From NCBI RefSeq assembly GCF_963678635.1, contig NC_087070.1, positions 26,282,007 to 26,346,006 of the forward strand: a stretch of 64,000 nt of DNA, given 5' to 3'. The DNA is from Symsagittifera roscoffensis. Taxonomy: Eukaryota; Xenacoelomorpha; Acoela; Convolutidae. Both the position numbers and the translations under genes were made by a program. Each line of letters starts with the position of its first letter. Position 1 is the stretch's first letter. Of this stretch, positions 41,101-47,437 are shown one piece after another. The notes under the pieces were generated by a model. It ran no database searches. It was not told where the DNA came from and saw nothing but the letters and a program-made list of their open reading frames with translations.

Positions 41101-44100
41101 ACCTCTTTCGGGCGATGGTAGGAAAATGAGTCTTCTGCAGTCTCTTTCACATCCTTTGAAAAGGTGATTTGGCGACTTTTGAGAACGAAACCATCCAGCT
41201 CATACCACTTAGAGTTCAATTTAATAGATCATTTACTCTTGTGTGTTTTATTCTCACAAACGAGTCGGCCCAGCAGAGACTGTTGTCCTGACACCAGTGA
41301 AGTACATCGTTGCCAGTACTCGAAGACAGACCGATCTTATGTTTCTAGACAGGAAGACCATCGTGGGGTCAGTATATGGCCTTCAGTATATCAAAACCAT
41401 TGTCTCAAATAGTTTCATAACCAACGAATAGTCTGTTTCAAATATTTGTCATTTGGCTTCTTTCCACACACCCACCATAGGGCCTGATTTTTTCAGAACT
41501 TACATTAAAATAAACCTTGATGACAAGTTGCAGTGGCCTAGTTACTGCCTGTCCCCACTATTTCTTGCCGAGTACAAGTTTGCACCAAAAACAATTTCGC
41601 ATTTTTTGCTGAAGGTGCGTTAGATCAATTTTGTTGTTGGCCTTGTTTACTTTGACCGTAAAACATCAGGCTATAAACTTATGGTGCATTTAGGTCAACT
41701 TTTTTAAGGATGATGTTATCTTGCAATGACAACTTACAGTACATAAAAAAACTAAATTACAAAAGGGGCCCTTCCGTTTAGTTACGGTAAGTGCACAAGC
41801 TGGATAGGGCCATACCAGCGATATAAAAATGCATATACATCAGCAATGAAGTCATAAATCACCATTAAATTCATCGTCGTAATGTTAATTTATCTTCGCC
41901 GTCCTTCCTCTACAATAGCGCTTATGGATTTGTCGATAAATTGATATTTGCGTAGCGATCTGCACCCCCTTATACAAAGTATAGAGCTCCTCAGGAGCGC
42001 GAAGCTTATTTTAGTTCTTATGTAGTTTATAGATTCTGGATAGCTTTCTTGTCTCTTTTCACTTACTTTTTCGGCTAATCGCTGCATCGTCCGCGTGGCT
42101 GTTGGAGCAGCGCCACCGGTGCATCCAAAAATTAGCGGTCAGAAGCTACTATGCTCTACGTTTAAAATTCTTTACTGATATTTGGAGTTCATCAGCGTTT
42201 CGTGGTATTTGTATGCATCCTTATGCAGTTTTCGCGATGTTTTGGCATGGGGGTTGAAAATTTTCACATCAAAGAAAGCGCGGCTGAATCGTGAACCCCA
42301 GAGTCCGTTTGCCTTAATGTCAAGTCGTGCCTCATCTTCAGTTGTAGTTGAATTGTTGACAAAGCTTTCGCCTTGCAACGGCTGAAGTTTCGGCTCAATC
42401 TCGACGTCATGGCAAACCTCGTTCATGAGGTTGGCGAATGTCTCTCTAATGTCATTGTGTCTTATGTGTGTGTAACCACCCTTTGCACAGTGAAGCGCAT
42501 GTGTCAAGTTAAAATTAGCACCACATGCACATGTGAGTGGGGTTTTGGTTGGTTCCCATCCGTATCTTGAGTAAATACCATCTCTGAATTCTGATTTATC
42601 AAGGTTGAAGTTGTATCTGCTCAGTGGTAAAGCATTGAGGCAGTTAGAGGCTTCCTTTTCAGAGGCCAGGTCGATTGCATATTTATCTGTTTCATTTAAG
42701 GAGTTAATGAGGTTTTTTTTCGATTTGTTCTATCAGTTTTCAATTTTTTGATTTTCGTACATATTTTTTCTTGCTGTGTTACTGCTGTAATAGGACCTTG
42801 AGATTCCAGTACTAGTGATGTTTCGTTATGATCGGATGGCAGCTTGATGTTAAGTCCGCCCATTTTAAGGGGTAAGGAAGATATCTCACGGAACTGGGGG
42901 TTTAAAGTGTCTTTACCGACTAGGTTAGGTAATAATTGTTCTTTGATAATATTTTCACATATTTCAAAATTTTCCATAGTGTTAGGCGTTGTCTTGGCAA
43001 GAAATGAAAGCTTTTCTTGAACTCCTTTAGTATAGCAGGCATAAACGTTTTAAGGGGAGGTTCTAGCGATTTTCGTTAGTTTTTTCAAAATTTTGATTTG
43101 CTCATTCTGTTGAAATTCGAGGAATTTTTTACATTCAAATTCTGTTCCTATAACTGAACCAAGCACTCGGGCTCCTGCCTTTATAGTGATTCCTGTATTT
43201 GCGAAGATTTTCTGAGCTTCACCGAGTTTTTCATCCTTGACAATGAGTTGGCATTTGGATGCTTTCACGTGGTAGCCGGAAAATTTACCCAGTGATATAT
43301 TTTTTTCGAGGACGGTTCGTAGATTGCTTAATTTACCGACTGCGTTTCCGTCGTCTGCGTACCATTTCTGGGTTACATCGTCTACTGATAAAAGTAGGAT
43401 TGGAGTACAGTACATAAATATGCACATTGACCTAATATTTACCACTTTCAAAGTGCAAGGTGGCTCGAAGATCTAATGTTTTCCATATAAGCATGTTCCC
43501 AAGATAAATGGTAAATACAGACGGTTAATGAGACGGGTGAACTCACCATTTCTAATTTGATCATTCTGTAAACAAATTATTTCCAAGAAAAAAGTCTTGT
43601 ACCCGGTGGCAACACCCTTTCTTACCACAAGGGTGAAGAATATAGCTTTTATGGGAGAAAAGCCAGTACACATTTGGAAAACCCTTGCTAATAATGTATG
43701 TGAATTTATCCCAATAACAGCTAAAAATTACCATAATAAGGTACTACATTCGATGCCATACGAGTTTTCCTTGATGTAACTGATTTTGCAGGACAAAATC
43801 ATCCTAAATAGTCGGACCAATAATGCTTCGAATTTTGCCGCTCTGCTGATAGATCTTTCAAAAAGTCCGAATTATGAATATTGTATAAATTCATGTGCTT
43901 TAGCAGTTGTTTTTATTCACCTGATATTACAATGTGACAACACGTTGCAAAAAGGACAACTGCCAATATAGCCATCAAGTACTTGTTCCAGAGAGCATCA
44001 TCAGTATCATTGCTGCCACTGTCCTCATTTCTGAAATCATCCAGATAAACGATGACACCTGAAGCACAAGCAGAACTGCAAGTTGAAGCTAAGATAGAGT

Positions 44101-44710
44101 AACAAAATTAAGACCGGTTTTTGCGATACTGAAAATTGCTTAACCCCTAATCGCTTAATACACTCGACTAGCTTTTTAAGGTACCTAAAAATGAGAGGAA
44201 AAGTTTACAGATCATTACAGAAAAAGAATAGCAACTTACATTTCACCGTAGTGTAAATAAACGCCAATGAAGAAAAGAAGGTGTCTAAGAAATGCAAAAC
44301 GCGTCTTCGATTTCTCATAATGCAATTGAATGGTTCCTCGGAAAGCTGAATGGCGACTGATTCTAGCTTCCAGTGAATGCAAAGAGATGATAGAAACAAG
44401 GCAATGACCACGAGCTGAACATCAACGGCGATTTCCGAAAATGACCCAGAGAAATCAAGTGAAGCGCTCAGTCCTGTTTTTGCCGTGGCTAAAAATGTAT
44501 TCAACTCATTTCTTGCTGATACTAATGAAAACACATTTTTTATAACTTACCTATCGTGAACAAGATGACTACAGTGCATATATGCACGATCATGAACAGT
44601 CGAACATAATTTAGAAATCTATTTCTAGGAAGACTGTAGTAAACTGTCAGTTCGATCTCTTTTCTCCGCCGAGCCCCAGAACTTTCACCATTTGCATTAG
44701 GGCCAGCCAT
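13818..44710 (-). CDS. ABCB-type half-transporter with N-terminal TMD0 (TAP/TAPL/ABCB10-like), 15 exons, 899 aa
   Basis: An ATP-driven exporter half that would work as a dimer in an intracellular membrane. Exons on the minus strand: 44710-44551, 44521-44240, 44058-43921, 30105-29933, 29617-29503, 28863-28689, 28273-28213, 24832-24697, 23677-23454, 21355-21262, 19563-19327, 18790-18665, 16277-16144, 15634-15341, 14168-13818. All junctions are GT-AG and phase-compatible; the sum is 2700 nt. Residues 1-200 hold four hydrophobic helices (TMD0). About 240-520 form the six-helix core. The nucleotide-binding domain has Walker [10 protein letters not shown] (614-622), Q-loop Gln662, signature LSGGQ (717-721), Walker B VLLLDE (737-742) and H-loop His773, all intact. 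The core reads closest to ABCB10, while TMD0 is typical of TAP and ABCB9. The acidic, low-complexity tail after about residue 815 is longer than usual. Substrate unknown. Confidence 0.93.
14640..15240 (+). repeat. Two diverged units of the 'cgagaaaaag' repeat family
   Basis: Two units each contain 'gatactac-t', 'gacagggtggttttcgag' (varied) and 'atacattttcataa-a-ctgtt'. The same phrases occur at 63015-63180. They lie in ABC intron 14. Confidence 0.45.
15341..15634 (-). CDS. ABC transporter exon 14: signature, Walker B, D- and H-loops
   Basis: Encodes [33 protein letters not shown] and [11 protein letters not shown], all catalytic elements intact. Phase 0 at both ends. Confidence 0.96.
16144..16277 (-). 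CDS. ABC transporter exon 13: Q-loop
   Basis: Encodes [16 protein letters not shown] then [11 protein letters not shown] (Q-loop) and SVRENIAFG. Ends in phase 0. Confidence 0.94.
16701..17097 (+). mobile_element. hAT-type MITE with perfect 8-bp target-site duplication
   Basis: Starts CAGGGGCGGATCTAGG and ends CCTAAATCCGCTCTTG, imperfect terminal inverted repeats. It is flanked on both sides by TAGCTGTG (16693-16700 and 17098-17105). An 8-bp duplication and this terminus are hAT hallmarks. Too short for a transposase. Lies in ABC intron 12. Confidence 0.85.
17140..17600 (+). repeat. Dispersed ~450-bp intron repeat, copy 2
   Basis: Contains the landmarks 'acatagacaacagtcaattgg', 'ctctttgaacttcaagaa', 'aactaaatcgatatg' and 'cttccttttagcaatg' in the family order. 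Lies directly beyond the MITE in ABC intron 12. Confidence 0.55.
18285..18512 (-). mobile_element. Truncated hAT-type MITE
   Basis: Minus-strand copy of the 16701-17097 family: it has the 'gcctgcggcgcag' core and the terminal CAGGGCGGATCTGTCTAGG, but lacks the other end. Lies in ABC intron 12. Confidence 0.65.
18665..18790 (-). CDS. ABC transporter exon 12: Walker A
   Basis: Encodes [20 protein letters not shown] followed by KST, the complete ATP-binding P-loop, and the following HFYEPSSG segment. Ends in phase 1. Confidence 0.95.
19327..19563 (-). CDS. ABC transporter exon 11: core helix 6 to start of the NBD
   Basis: Encodes [31 protein letters not shown] and the A-loop region with aromatic Tyr in [10 protein letters not shown]. 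Its acceptor is preceded by a TG repeat instead of a pyrimidine tract. Ends in phase 1. Confidence 0.92.
19930..20160 (+). repeat. Dispersed intron repeat, copy 3 (5' half)
   Basis: Holds 'acatagccagctgacagttgg', 'gatggccttaaaagctcttt' and 'aactaacccaatttgaga'. It breaks off at a hairpin GCGAAGTTGAACTTCGC (20123-20139). Confidence 0.5.
20203..20937 (+). mobile_element. Short element Y, interrupted by a Helentron-like copy
   Basis: Starts 'gagtctac...gtgacgcacgccaatt' and ends with a stem-loop ACACAAGCATTGCGTGTGT followed by AAA. A second copy lies at 32022-32458. The middle (20313-20751) is replaced by a Helentron-like element. No coding capacity. Confidence 0.5.
20313..20751 (-). mobile_element. 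Helentron-like element, minus strand, 3' end missing
   Basis: On the minus strand it starts GTTCCGACTTTCG at 20751 and follows the 6720-8772 consensus, including 'ttaacgcgcgata' and 'ggcgtgtggggggatgatttt'. It stops at 'gactgctccg', so the last ~55 bp with the 3' hairpin are lost. Lies in ABC intron 10. Confidence 0.65.
20940..21240 (+). repeat. Dispersed intron repeat, copy 4 (3' half)
   Basis: Landmarks 'aggtaaaacttttatttcac', 'tgctgttcgatagtg', 'ccttccttttaacaatgg' and 'gacctatataagagtactca'. Ends just before exon 10 of the ABC gene. Confidence 0.55.
21262..21355 (-). CDS. ABC transporter exon 10: core helix 5 region
   Basis: A short 94-nt exon found by requiring phase and the YGG motif. 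It encodes [12 protein letters not shown], then GISIGHLS. Flanked by TTTCAG and GTAAGT. It fills exactly the gap between exons 9 and 11. Confidence 0.88.
21380..21620 (+). repeat. Dispersed intron repeat, copy 5 (5' half)
   Basis: Landmarks 'acataggcaacagacagtgg', 'tcaaagctccttgaatttca' and 'ttaagataactggatcaata'. Starts about 25 bp from ABC exon 10. Confidence 0.5.
22604..22810 (+). CDS. Candidate small secreted peptide precursor nested in an ABC intron (68 aa)
   Basis: A 68-codon frame starting in strong Kozak context (ACAATGG). Residues 1-26 ([20 protein letters not shown] then ISEVAS) look like a signal peptide, followed by a basic region with dibasic sites (KRK at 39-41, RK at 45-46, KR at 62-63) and a short tail TTDPW. 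This is the layout of a neuropeptide or antimicrobial precursor, but I recognise no family. It lies in ABC intron 9 on the opposite strand. The stop TGA sits inside GTGAGA, a good splice donor, so the frame could instead continue into an unseen exon. An AATAAA follows at 22939. Could also be chance. Confidence 0.45.
   Translation: MGQFTTILLVMSALIITMDLISEVASSEEYLQGSFHHEKRKSSSRKQGKVRIPQQMLYSFAKRTTDPW
22939..22944 (+). terminator. Candidate polyadenylation signal for the nested peptide gene
   Basis: AATAAA 129 nt downstream of the TGA of the 68-codon frame, on the same strand. In AT-rich DNA such a hexamer is common, so support is modest. Confidence 0.35.
23454..23677 (-). CDS. ABC transporter exon 9: second coupling region
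   Basis: Encodes [20 protein letters not shown] and then [13 protein letters not shown], the conserved helix of the second intracellular loop. Ends in phase 0. Confidence 0.92.
24697..24832 (-). CDS. ABC transporter exon 8: core helix 3 and start of helix 4
   Basis: Encodes [20 protein letters not shown] and then the LSVVPLVAV segment typical of this region. Ends in phase 1. Confidence 0.9.
25018..25150 (+). mobile_element. hAT-type MITE fragment
   Basis: Internal part of the 16701-17097 family ('ggcactttttgaaaaatttt', 'cggcgcgcgctcccc', 'gtccgtcaccaaaaa'). Both termini are missing. Lies in ABC intron 7. Confidence 0.6.
25270..26070 (+). repeat. Dispersed intron repeat, copies 6-7 in series
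   Basis: A 3' end piece (25270-25360) is followed by further pieces and a nearly full copy starting 'acatagtcaacagccagttgg' near 25590 and ending 'gacctataagagtt' near 26000. All in the same orientation, in ABC intron 7. Confidence 0.55.
26290..26370 (+). repeat. Two-copy direct repeat of about 40 bp
   Basis: The phrase 'ggcaactaagacgacaatac' plus 'ttgggtagacgc' appears twice in immediate succession. A related phrase ('gtgggtagacgcc') recurs near 26830. Confidence 0.6.
26440..26735 (+). repeat. Dispersed intron repeat, copy 8
   Basis: Landmarks 'caatttatgattgatacctt', 'cttttgctgttcgatggagg', 'gccttccttttaaccatgg' and 'agcacgaccttt'. Same orientation as the others. Confidence 0.5.
26850..27290 (+). 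repeat. Dispersed intron repeat, copy 9
   Basis: A nearly full copy from 'gccaaaaaacagtcggaaaa' to 'gacatatataagagtctgag'. A 62-codon frame inside it (27077-27265) is repeat sequence, not a gene. Confidence 0.55.
28213..28273 (-). CDS. ABC transporter exon 7: [10 protein letters not shown] motif
   Basis: A 61-nt exon encoding [20 protein letters not shown], the hallmark G-L--RL-SD motif of ABCB half-transporters. Ends in phase 0. Confidence 0.92.
28689..28863 (-). CDS. ABC transporter exon 6: core helix 2 and coupling loop
   Basis: Begins DNLNRN, spans helix 2, and ends with [11 protein letters not shown], the conserved RQE-FFD motif of the first intracellular loop. Ends in phase 2. Confidence 0.92.
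28960..29170 (+). repeat. Dispersed intron repeat, copy 10 (partial)
   Basis: Landmarks 'acaaggccaacagcaggttg', 'ctctttgaacttcaagaaca' and 'ccaatttaagaaaactgg'. In ABC intron 5. Confidence 0.5.
29503..29617 (-). CDS. ABC transporter exon 5: core helix 1
   Basis: Encodes [20 protein letters not shown] and continues to the FFFGEIIDD motif that follows core helix 1 in this family. Ends in phase 1. Confidence 0.9.
29751..29862. mobile_element. 112-bp hairpin MITE
   Basis: The left arm AGACACGT...AAACCAATTACAATCGA is the inverted complement of the right arm TCGATTGTAATTGGTTT...ACATGTCT, with a ~20-bp AT-rich loop. Arms of about 44 bp. In ABC intron 4, 70 bp from exon 4. Confidence 0.75.
29933..30105 (-). 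CDS. ABC transporter exon 4: linker to the core
   Basis: Encodes a charged linker ending [10 protein letters not shown], matching the segment that precedes core helix 1 in TAP/ABCB10-type proteins. Accepts phase 1 from exon 3 and ends in phase 0. Confidence 0.85.
30413..30721 (+). mobile_element. hAT-type MITE with imperfect target-site duplication
   Basis: Starts CAGGGGTAGATCAAG and ends ATCAGTCCCTG. Flanks TCTTATGC and TCTAATAC agree at six of eight positions. The internal sequence matches the 16701-17097 family. In ABC intron 3. Confidence 0.7.
31050..31167 (-). mobile_element. tRNA-derived SINE, copy 1
   Basis: Minus strand reads A box TAGCGTAGAGG and B box GGGTTCGAACC at tRNA-like spacing, followed by a non-tRNA tail 'ggtcggatgttttcaatgaa'. 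Both polymerase III boxes are good matches. The second copy is at 32132. Confidence 0.75.
31760..32015 (+). repeat. Direct repeat arm 1 (~255 bp)
   Basis: Matches 32485-32740 in order: 'ttgaatgtcaaaatcagata', 'tatttcgagagccgtgcaaa', 'cccgaaatgcag'. The arms flank element Y and a SINE. It could be a segmental duplication or repeat termini. Confidence 0.65.
32022..32458 (+). mobile_element. Short element Y, second copy, interrupted by a SINE
   Basis: Shares its start ('gagtctac...gacgcaagccaattatgac') and its end (hairpin CACAAGCTCTGCTTGTG then TAAA) with 20203-20937. Its middle from 32132 is occupied by a tRNA-derived SINE instead of a Helentron-like element. Confidence 0.5.
32132..32247 (-). 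mobile_element. tRNA-derived SINE, copy 2
   Basis: Same A box (TAGCGTAGAGG), B box (GGGTTCGAACC) and tail as the copy at 31050-31167, with few differences. Confidence 0.75.
32485..32740 (+). repeat. Direct repeat arm 2 (~255 bp)
   Basis: Second copy of the 31760-32015 segment, about 725 bp downstream, clearly diverged with small indels. Confidence 0.65.
32870..33330 (-). other. Unassigned coding-like fragment
   Basis: Two overlapping minus-strand frames, one reading [20 protein letters not shown] and the other containing [17 protein letters not shown], look less random than the surroundings, but neither is complete or recognised. They lie in ABC intron 3 and are most likely transposon debris. 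Confidence 0.25.
34083..35508 (+). pseudogene. LINE reverse transcriptase fragment, unit A
   Basis: Three frame-shifted pieces (34083-34688, 34847-35128, 35125-35508) read together as a jockey/CR1-type non-LTR reverse transcriptase: [36 protein letters not shown] (near 34710), [20 protein letters not shown], the catalytic FGYADD and a thumb region [10 protein letters not shown]. Stops and frameshifts make it non-functional. The endonuclease part is not recognisable. Confidence 0.85.
35890..37229 (-). pseudogene. Minus-strand non-LTR reverse transcriptase fragment, unit A
   Basis: Frame-shifted minus-strand reading shows [18 protein letters not shown], an [13 protein letters not shown] reverse transcriptase core and [14 protein letters not shown], typical of decayed LINE polymerases. 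It is cut off by the duplication junction at 37229. Family not assigned. Confidence 0.55.
37230..40852. repeat. 3.62-kb tandem duplication, unit B
   Basis: Second head-to-tail copy. Its right end runs on naturally into the rest of the minus-strand LINE fragment (to about 41140), so the original locus consisted of the left flank of A and the right flank of B. Confidence 0.95.
37704..39128 (+). pseudogene. LINE reverse transcriptase fragment, unit B
   Basis: Copy of the 34083-35508 fragment with the same frameshifts, so the element was already broken before the duplication. One base is missing in the A-run after [10 protein letters not shown]. Confidence 0.85.
39510..41140 (-). pseudogene. Minus-strand non-LTR reverse transcriptase fragment, unit B and flank
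   Basis: Same fragment as in unit A but continuing upstream without a break through [20 protein letters not shown] and [20 protein letters not shown], so its N-terminal side is preserved here. Many stops. Confidence 0.55.
41141..41885. other. Non-coding stretch in ABC intron 3
   Basis: Two overlapping plus-strand frames near 41164-41431 are short and unrecognised. No repeat family member was identified. Confidence 0.35.
41890..43460 (-). pseudogene. C-terminal part of a second reverse transcriptase family (RT-2)
   Basis: Frame-shifted minus-strand pieces read [16 protein letters not shown] and [20 protein letters not shown] (palm and thumb), [13 protein letters not shown], a cysteine cluster [19 protein letters not shown] with [19 protein letters not shown], and a C-terminal [20 protein letters not shown]. 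This arrangement belongs to a reverse transcriptase family I know from many invertebrate genomes, though I cannot name its clade with certainty. Truncated at its N-terminal side. Confidence 0.75.
43461..43920. other. ABC intron 3 end, no feature recognised
   Basis: Unique-looking intron sequence between the RT-2 fragment and the donor of ABC exon 3. Confidence 0.4.
43921..44058 (-). CDS. ABC transporter exon 3: TMD0 helix 4
   Basis: Completes helix 3, then an acidic loop with an N-glycosylation sequon (Asn164-Asp-Thr) and helix 4 (about 174-196, starting [14 protein letters not shown]). Ends in phase 1; the next exon is 13.8 kb away and restores frame. Confidence 0.85.
44240..44521 (-). CDS. 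ABC transporter exon 2: TMD0 helices 2 and 3
   Basis: Follows a 29-nt intron (or 35 nt if the next in-frame AG is used). Encodes a hydrophilic loop, helix 2 (about 85-104) and most of helix 3 (about 128-147). Ends in phase 1 at GTAAGT. Confidence 0.88.
44522..44550 (-). other. Candidate 29-nt intron 1 of the ABC gene
   Basis: Begins GTAAGT and ends ATTAG on the minus strand. Reading through it hits TAA, and removing it joins exons 1 and 2 in frame. The next AG downstream would make it 35 nt, also in frame. Confidence 0.6.
44551..44710 (-). CDS. ABC transporter exon 1: start codon and TMD0 helix 1
   Basis: The ATG at 44710-44708 opens a frame of 53 codons ending in phase 1 at a GTAAGT donor. 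A basic stretch (residues 13-18) precedes helix 1 (about 36-53, [16 protein letters not shown]). The N-terminus does not look like a mitochondrial presequence. Confidence 0.85.
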
Positions 44711-44840
44711 TTAATTATTTACGAAATATTTACAGTCCCATTCTAAAACCAAATGATTTACGCGCTTTGTTGTCACAACAATTAGTTCTGTTAATAAATA
44801 TGTAAAACCTGTTAATAAAGCAACAATAGGTAATGATTTA

Positions 44841-45612
44841 GTGCTAGACAATTATGTTAATACAGCCATCTCAAATGTCCGAGTACTCAAGAGAGTACCA
44901 AAAGACTCGCGTGTTCCCTTGGCGGAAAGTCTGTCGGACGAAATAAATGACATCGTCTACAATATAGAAGATGTTACAAAATGGCTTATTTTTTTTAACA
45001 TCGTTCTTGTTTTTTGGAGCAACCGAAAAGAAGTGGACGCAAACAGACCACAAGCATGAGCTCTTTGATAAATAAAAAAACTCGAGCAAATGACGTGTCA
45101 CTTCCAAAACCCCATCCCCAAGTTTCAAGCCCGCCTCTTAGTGATCTCGAGCAGAGAATAGAGCTAATAAGTAGTAAGCTCGATGAAGGAAATATAAAGG
45201 GAGGAATAAGGCTTGCTGCTTCGGATGACAAAATTGCTCCTATATCAGCTGATAACTATCAAAAATTGTTGTCTAAGCACCCTCGGCGGGCCAAATTTGC
45301 AGCTCCAAATCCAGAAAAGTTGGATAGTTTTTTCGTAACCGATTTCGACCTATACAAAGCGATAATGTCCTTTCCGAACGGATCAGCAGCAAGTCCTGAT
45401 AAAATAATTCCTCAAATTTTTGAAGATCTTGTTAATAAGTCCAATGGCAGTGCAGGACTTAATTTTCTGAAATCACTTACTAAGCTGATAAACCTCATTG
45501 GAGATGGCAAAATATCCGAGCCCCTGAGACCTTTCTTTTTTGGCGCAAAGCTTATCGCCCTCATAAAGATAGACGGAGGGTTGAGACCGATTGAGACCGA
45601 TTCAATATCTAC
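44841..45612 (+). pseudogene. N-terminal part of reverse transcriptase family RT-2
   Basis: Two frames (44841-45059 and 45014-45600) together read VLKRVPKDSRVPLAESLSDE, then KLDEGNIKGGIRLAASDDKI, APNPEKLD, FPNGSAASPDKIIPQIFEDL and PFFFGAKLIALIK, ending at GGLRPI. This is the N-terminal third of the same family as 41890-43460 but on the opposite strand. It is truncated at 45612 by a Helentron-like fragment. It lies only about 130 bp upstream of the ABC start codon. Confidence 0.75.
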
Positions 45613-45625
45613 GTTATCAGTTAAA

Positions 45626-45729
45626 AATTCCGTCAAAAATGGCTGGTTAAAAAGTCGAAATTTGTCTGAAGAAAAAAAAACCCACCCCAATCACAAATAT
45701 TCCGTTACTTTCGTATCGAAAGTCGGAAC
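45626..45729 (-). mobile_element. 5' end of a Helentron-like element
   Basis: Minus strand starts GTTCCGACTTTCGATACGAA at 45729 and runs about 100 bp into the consensus before stopping at the RT-2 fragment. Confidence 0.65.
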
Positions 45730-45735
45730 AATGAA

Positions 45736-46108
45736 GGAAACTTGAGGAACGGTAGAAGGAAACTGGTCAAACAAGAGAGGATGCTTTAAATGTGGCAATT
45801 GAATCATCGAGTTAGACATTGCAGGATGGGAGGTCAAATAAACATAATGTGAATGTTTGAACAAGGTCAATTGTAAACTGACTTATCTTAATATTGGAAC
45901 TCAAACGCAAAAGGACCTCAAACACAAAAAAATAACAGAAAAATTAGAATAATTTCTAAAAGCTGGAAAATTGAAAAAATATGGCAAAGATGAATTAGCT
46001 TAAAACAACACAAAAGACGAGCTTGAAAAAAAAACGCCGCTCTCATTTTACAGAAAAAGAACAAAAAAATGTGAAACTTAACAGCGCCATTATTTTAACA
46101 AAAGAAAA
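45736..46108. other. Spacer between two Helentron-like pieces
   Basis: No gene or repeat recognised in these 373 bp. Confidence 0.35.
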
Positions 46109-46215
46109 CAAGACTGCTCGTATCAGGGCAAAGCCCTGAATGTTCCGACTGCCTTTTTAAGGTTTATGGAGCAGTAATAACATTAAAAAATTCAATAAAA
46201 TAAAATAAAAGAAAT
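46109..46215 (-). mobile_element. 3' end of a Helentron-like element
   Basis: Minus strand carries TTATTACTGCTCC, AGGCAGTCGGAAC, the CAGGGCTTTGCCCTG hairpin and the terminal CAGTCTTG, then TTTT flank. Confidence 0.65.
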
Positions 46216-46225
46216 TTTTTTTAAA

Positions 46226-47437
46226 GGTGAAAAAGGAATCAGGAAATTCTTTTGTGTATGGACTTTCTCCTTTTTCTAATAAATTTTCGATTAAATTTTG
46301 GCAAAATTGTACTTGTCCTCGAGCTTCAGTTAATTGATGTATTAAAAATGGGAGTACTTAATCTTCTAGATTCTCCTCATTTCGAAAAAATTTTGTGTTA
46401 AGTGAGTGTTAGCGTGTAATTTTTAATGTGTCTCATTAGTTGATTCCAATTGTACAGACGTATTGGTTTGTTTGTGTAACAATTTTTGGTTCTACGTTTT
46501 CTTTGATTGATCCTGGACACGTGGTTTCTGAGTCGGTAAAAAATATTTGATCGTCAATTTGATGGTTTTTTTTATTGAGTCTTTTTGAATTGTGAAGTTT
46601 TGTATTGCAGTTGTTTCTGATTCTGAGACTGCGGTTCTTTGTTTTGAAAATCGTTTCCTAATATTTTGTTTTTAATTTTTATCAATTTTCTTTCTTAATG
46701 TTTAACTTTTTGTTCTGATGTATCCTATTGTTTGTCTGTGTGGTGTGATTACGAGGTCGTATCTTTCGTCGTTAATTAAACACTTGTGTATTATGATTGC
46801 TTGTTTGTTTCCTAAATTGTCTCTTGACATAAGGTTTAGGATGATGAATGCATTATTAGGATTAGTGGTTTCTAATCTCTTAAACCATTAGTTTTTACAA
46901 TTTTTTGTGGTTAGCTTAACTTGGGTCGTATTTGCTATGTTGGAGAGAAAAGCGTATAACGATTCGTAAGAATGATTTTTACTTTCTCGTGAATAATTCG
47001 AAATTAGGATAACTTACTTAATCTTACTTGTGGGTTGTGATTTGTGATCAAGAGTTGGACAATAGTAAATCGATCCACAAGGTTCAGGTATAATTAGAAC
47101 GCAAGTAGTTCGTTAGATACTATTTTAAGACTTGCTAAGTTTAACTGTTTTAGCCTGGGCCATCTAAGAGGAGGGGAATCAAGTGAAGGATGAGTAACCG
47201 AAGTTCTTCACTGTTTACCCTAATTAGAATGGTTAGCTATTAGAAAAAGTTCTGTTAATTCTGGGTCTTTAATAGGGGTTGGGTAGTGAATCGACGTTTG
47301 AGGTCGTTAGACACTAAAAAATATGGGAAGGGGAGAACAAAATTGTTCTATTTGATTCAAGGATAAGCCTTGTTGATCAGAAATTTAGATATAATTTAAT
47401 TTAATTTAAAGATCCAAGGGAAGCCTTGATGATCTAT
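46226..47437 (-). repeat. Long direct repeat, left copy (LTR candidate)
   Basis: Aligns with 49783-50853 from 'atcagg' to 'tccaagggaagcct'. It carries about 110 extra bases near 46900-47010 that the right copy lacks. Differences are numerous, so the element is old. Confidence 0.65.

Noticed and set aside
45412..45690. 92-codon minus-strand frame
   Set aside because: Shadow of the plus-strand RT-2 fragment.
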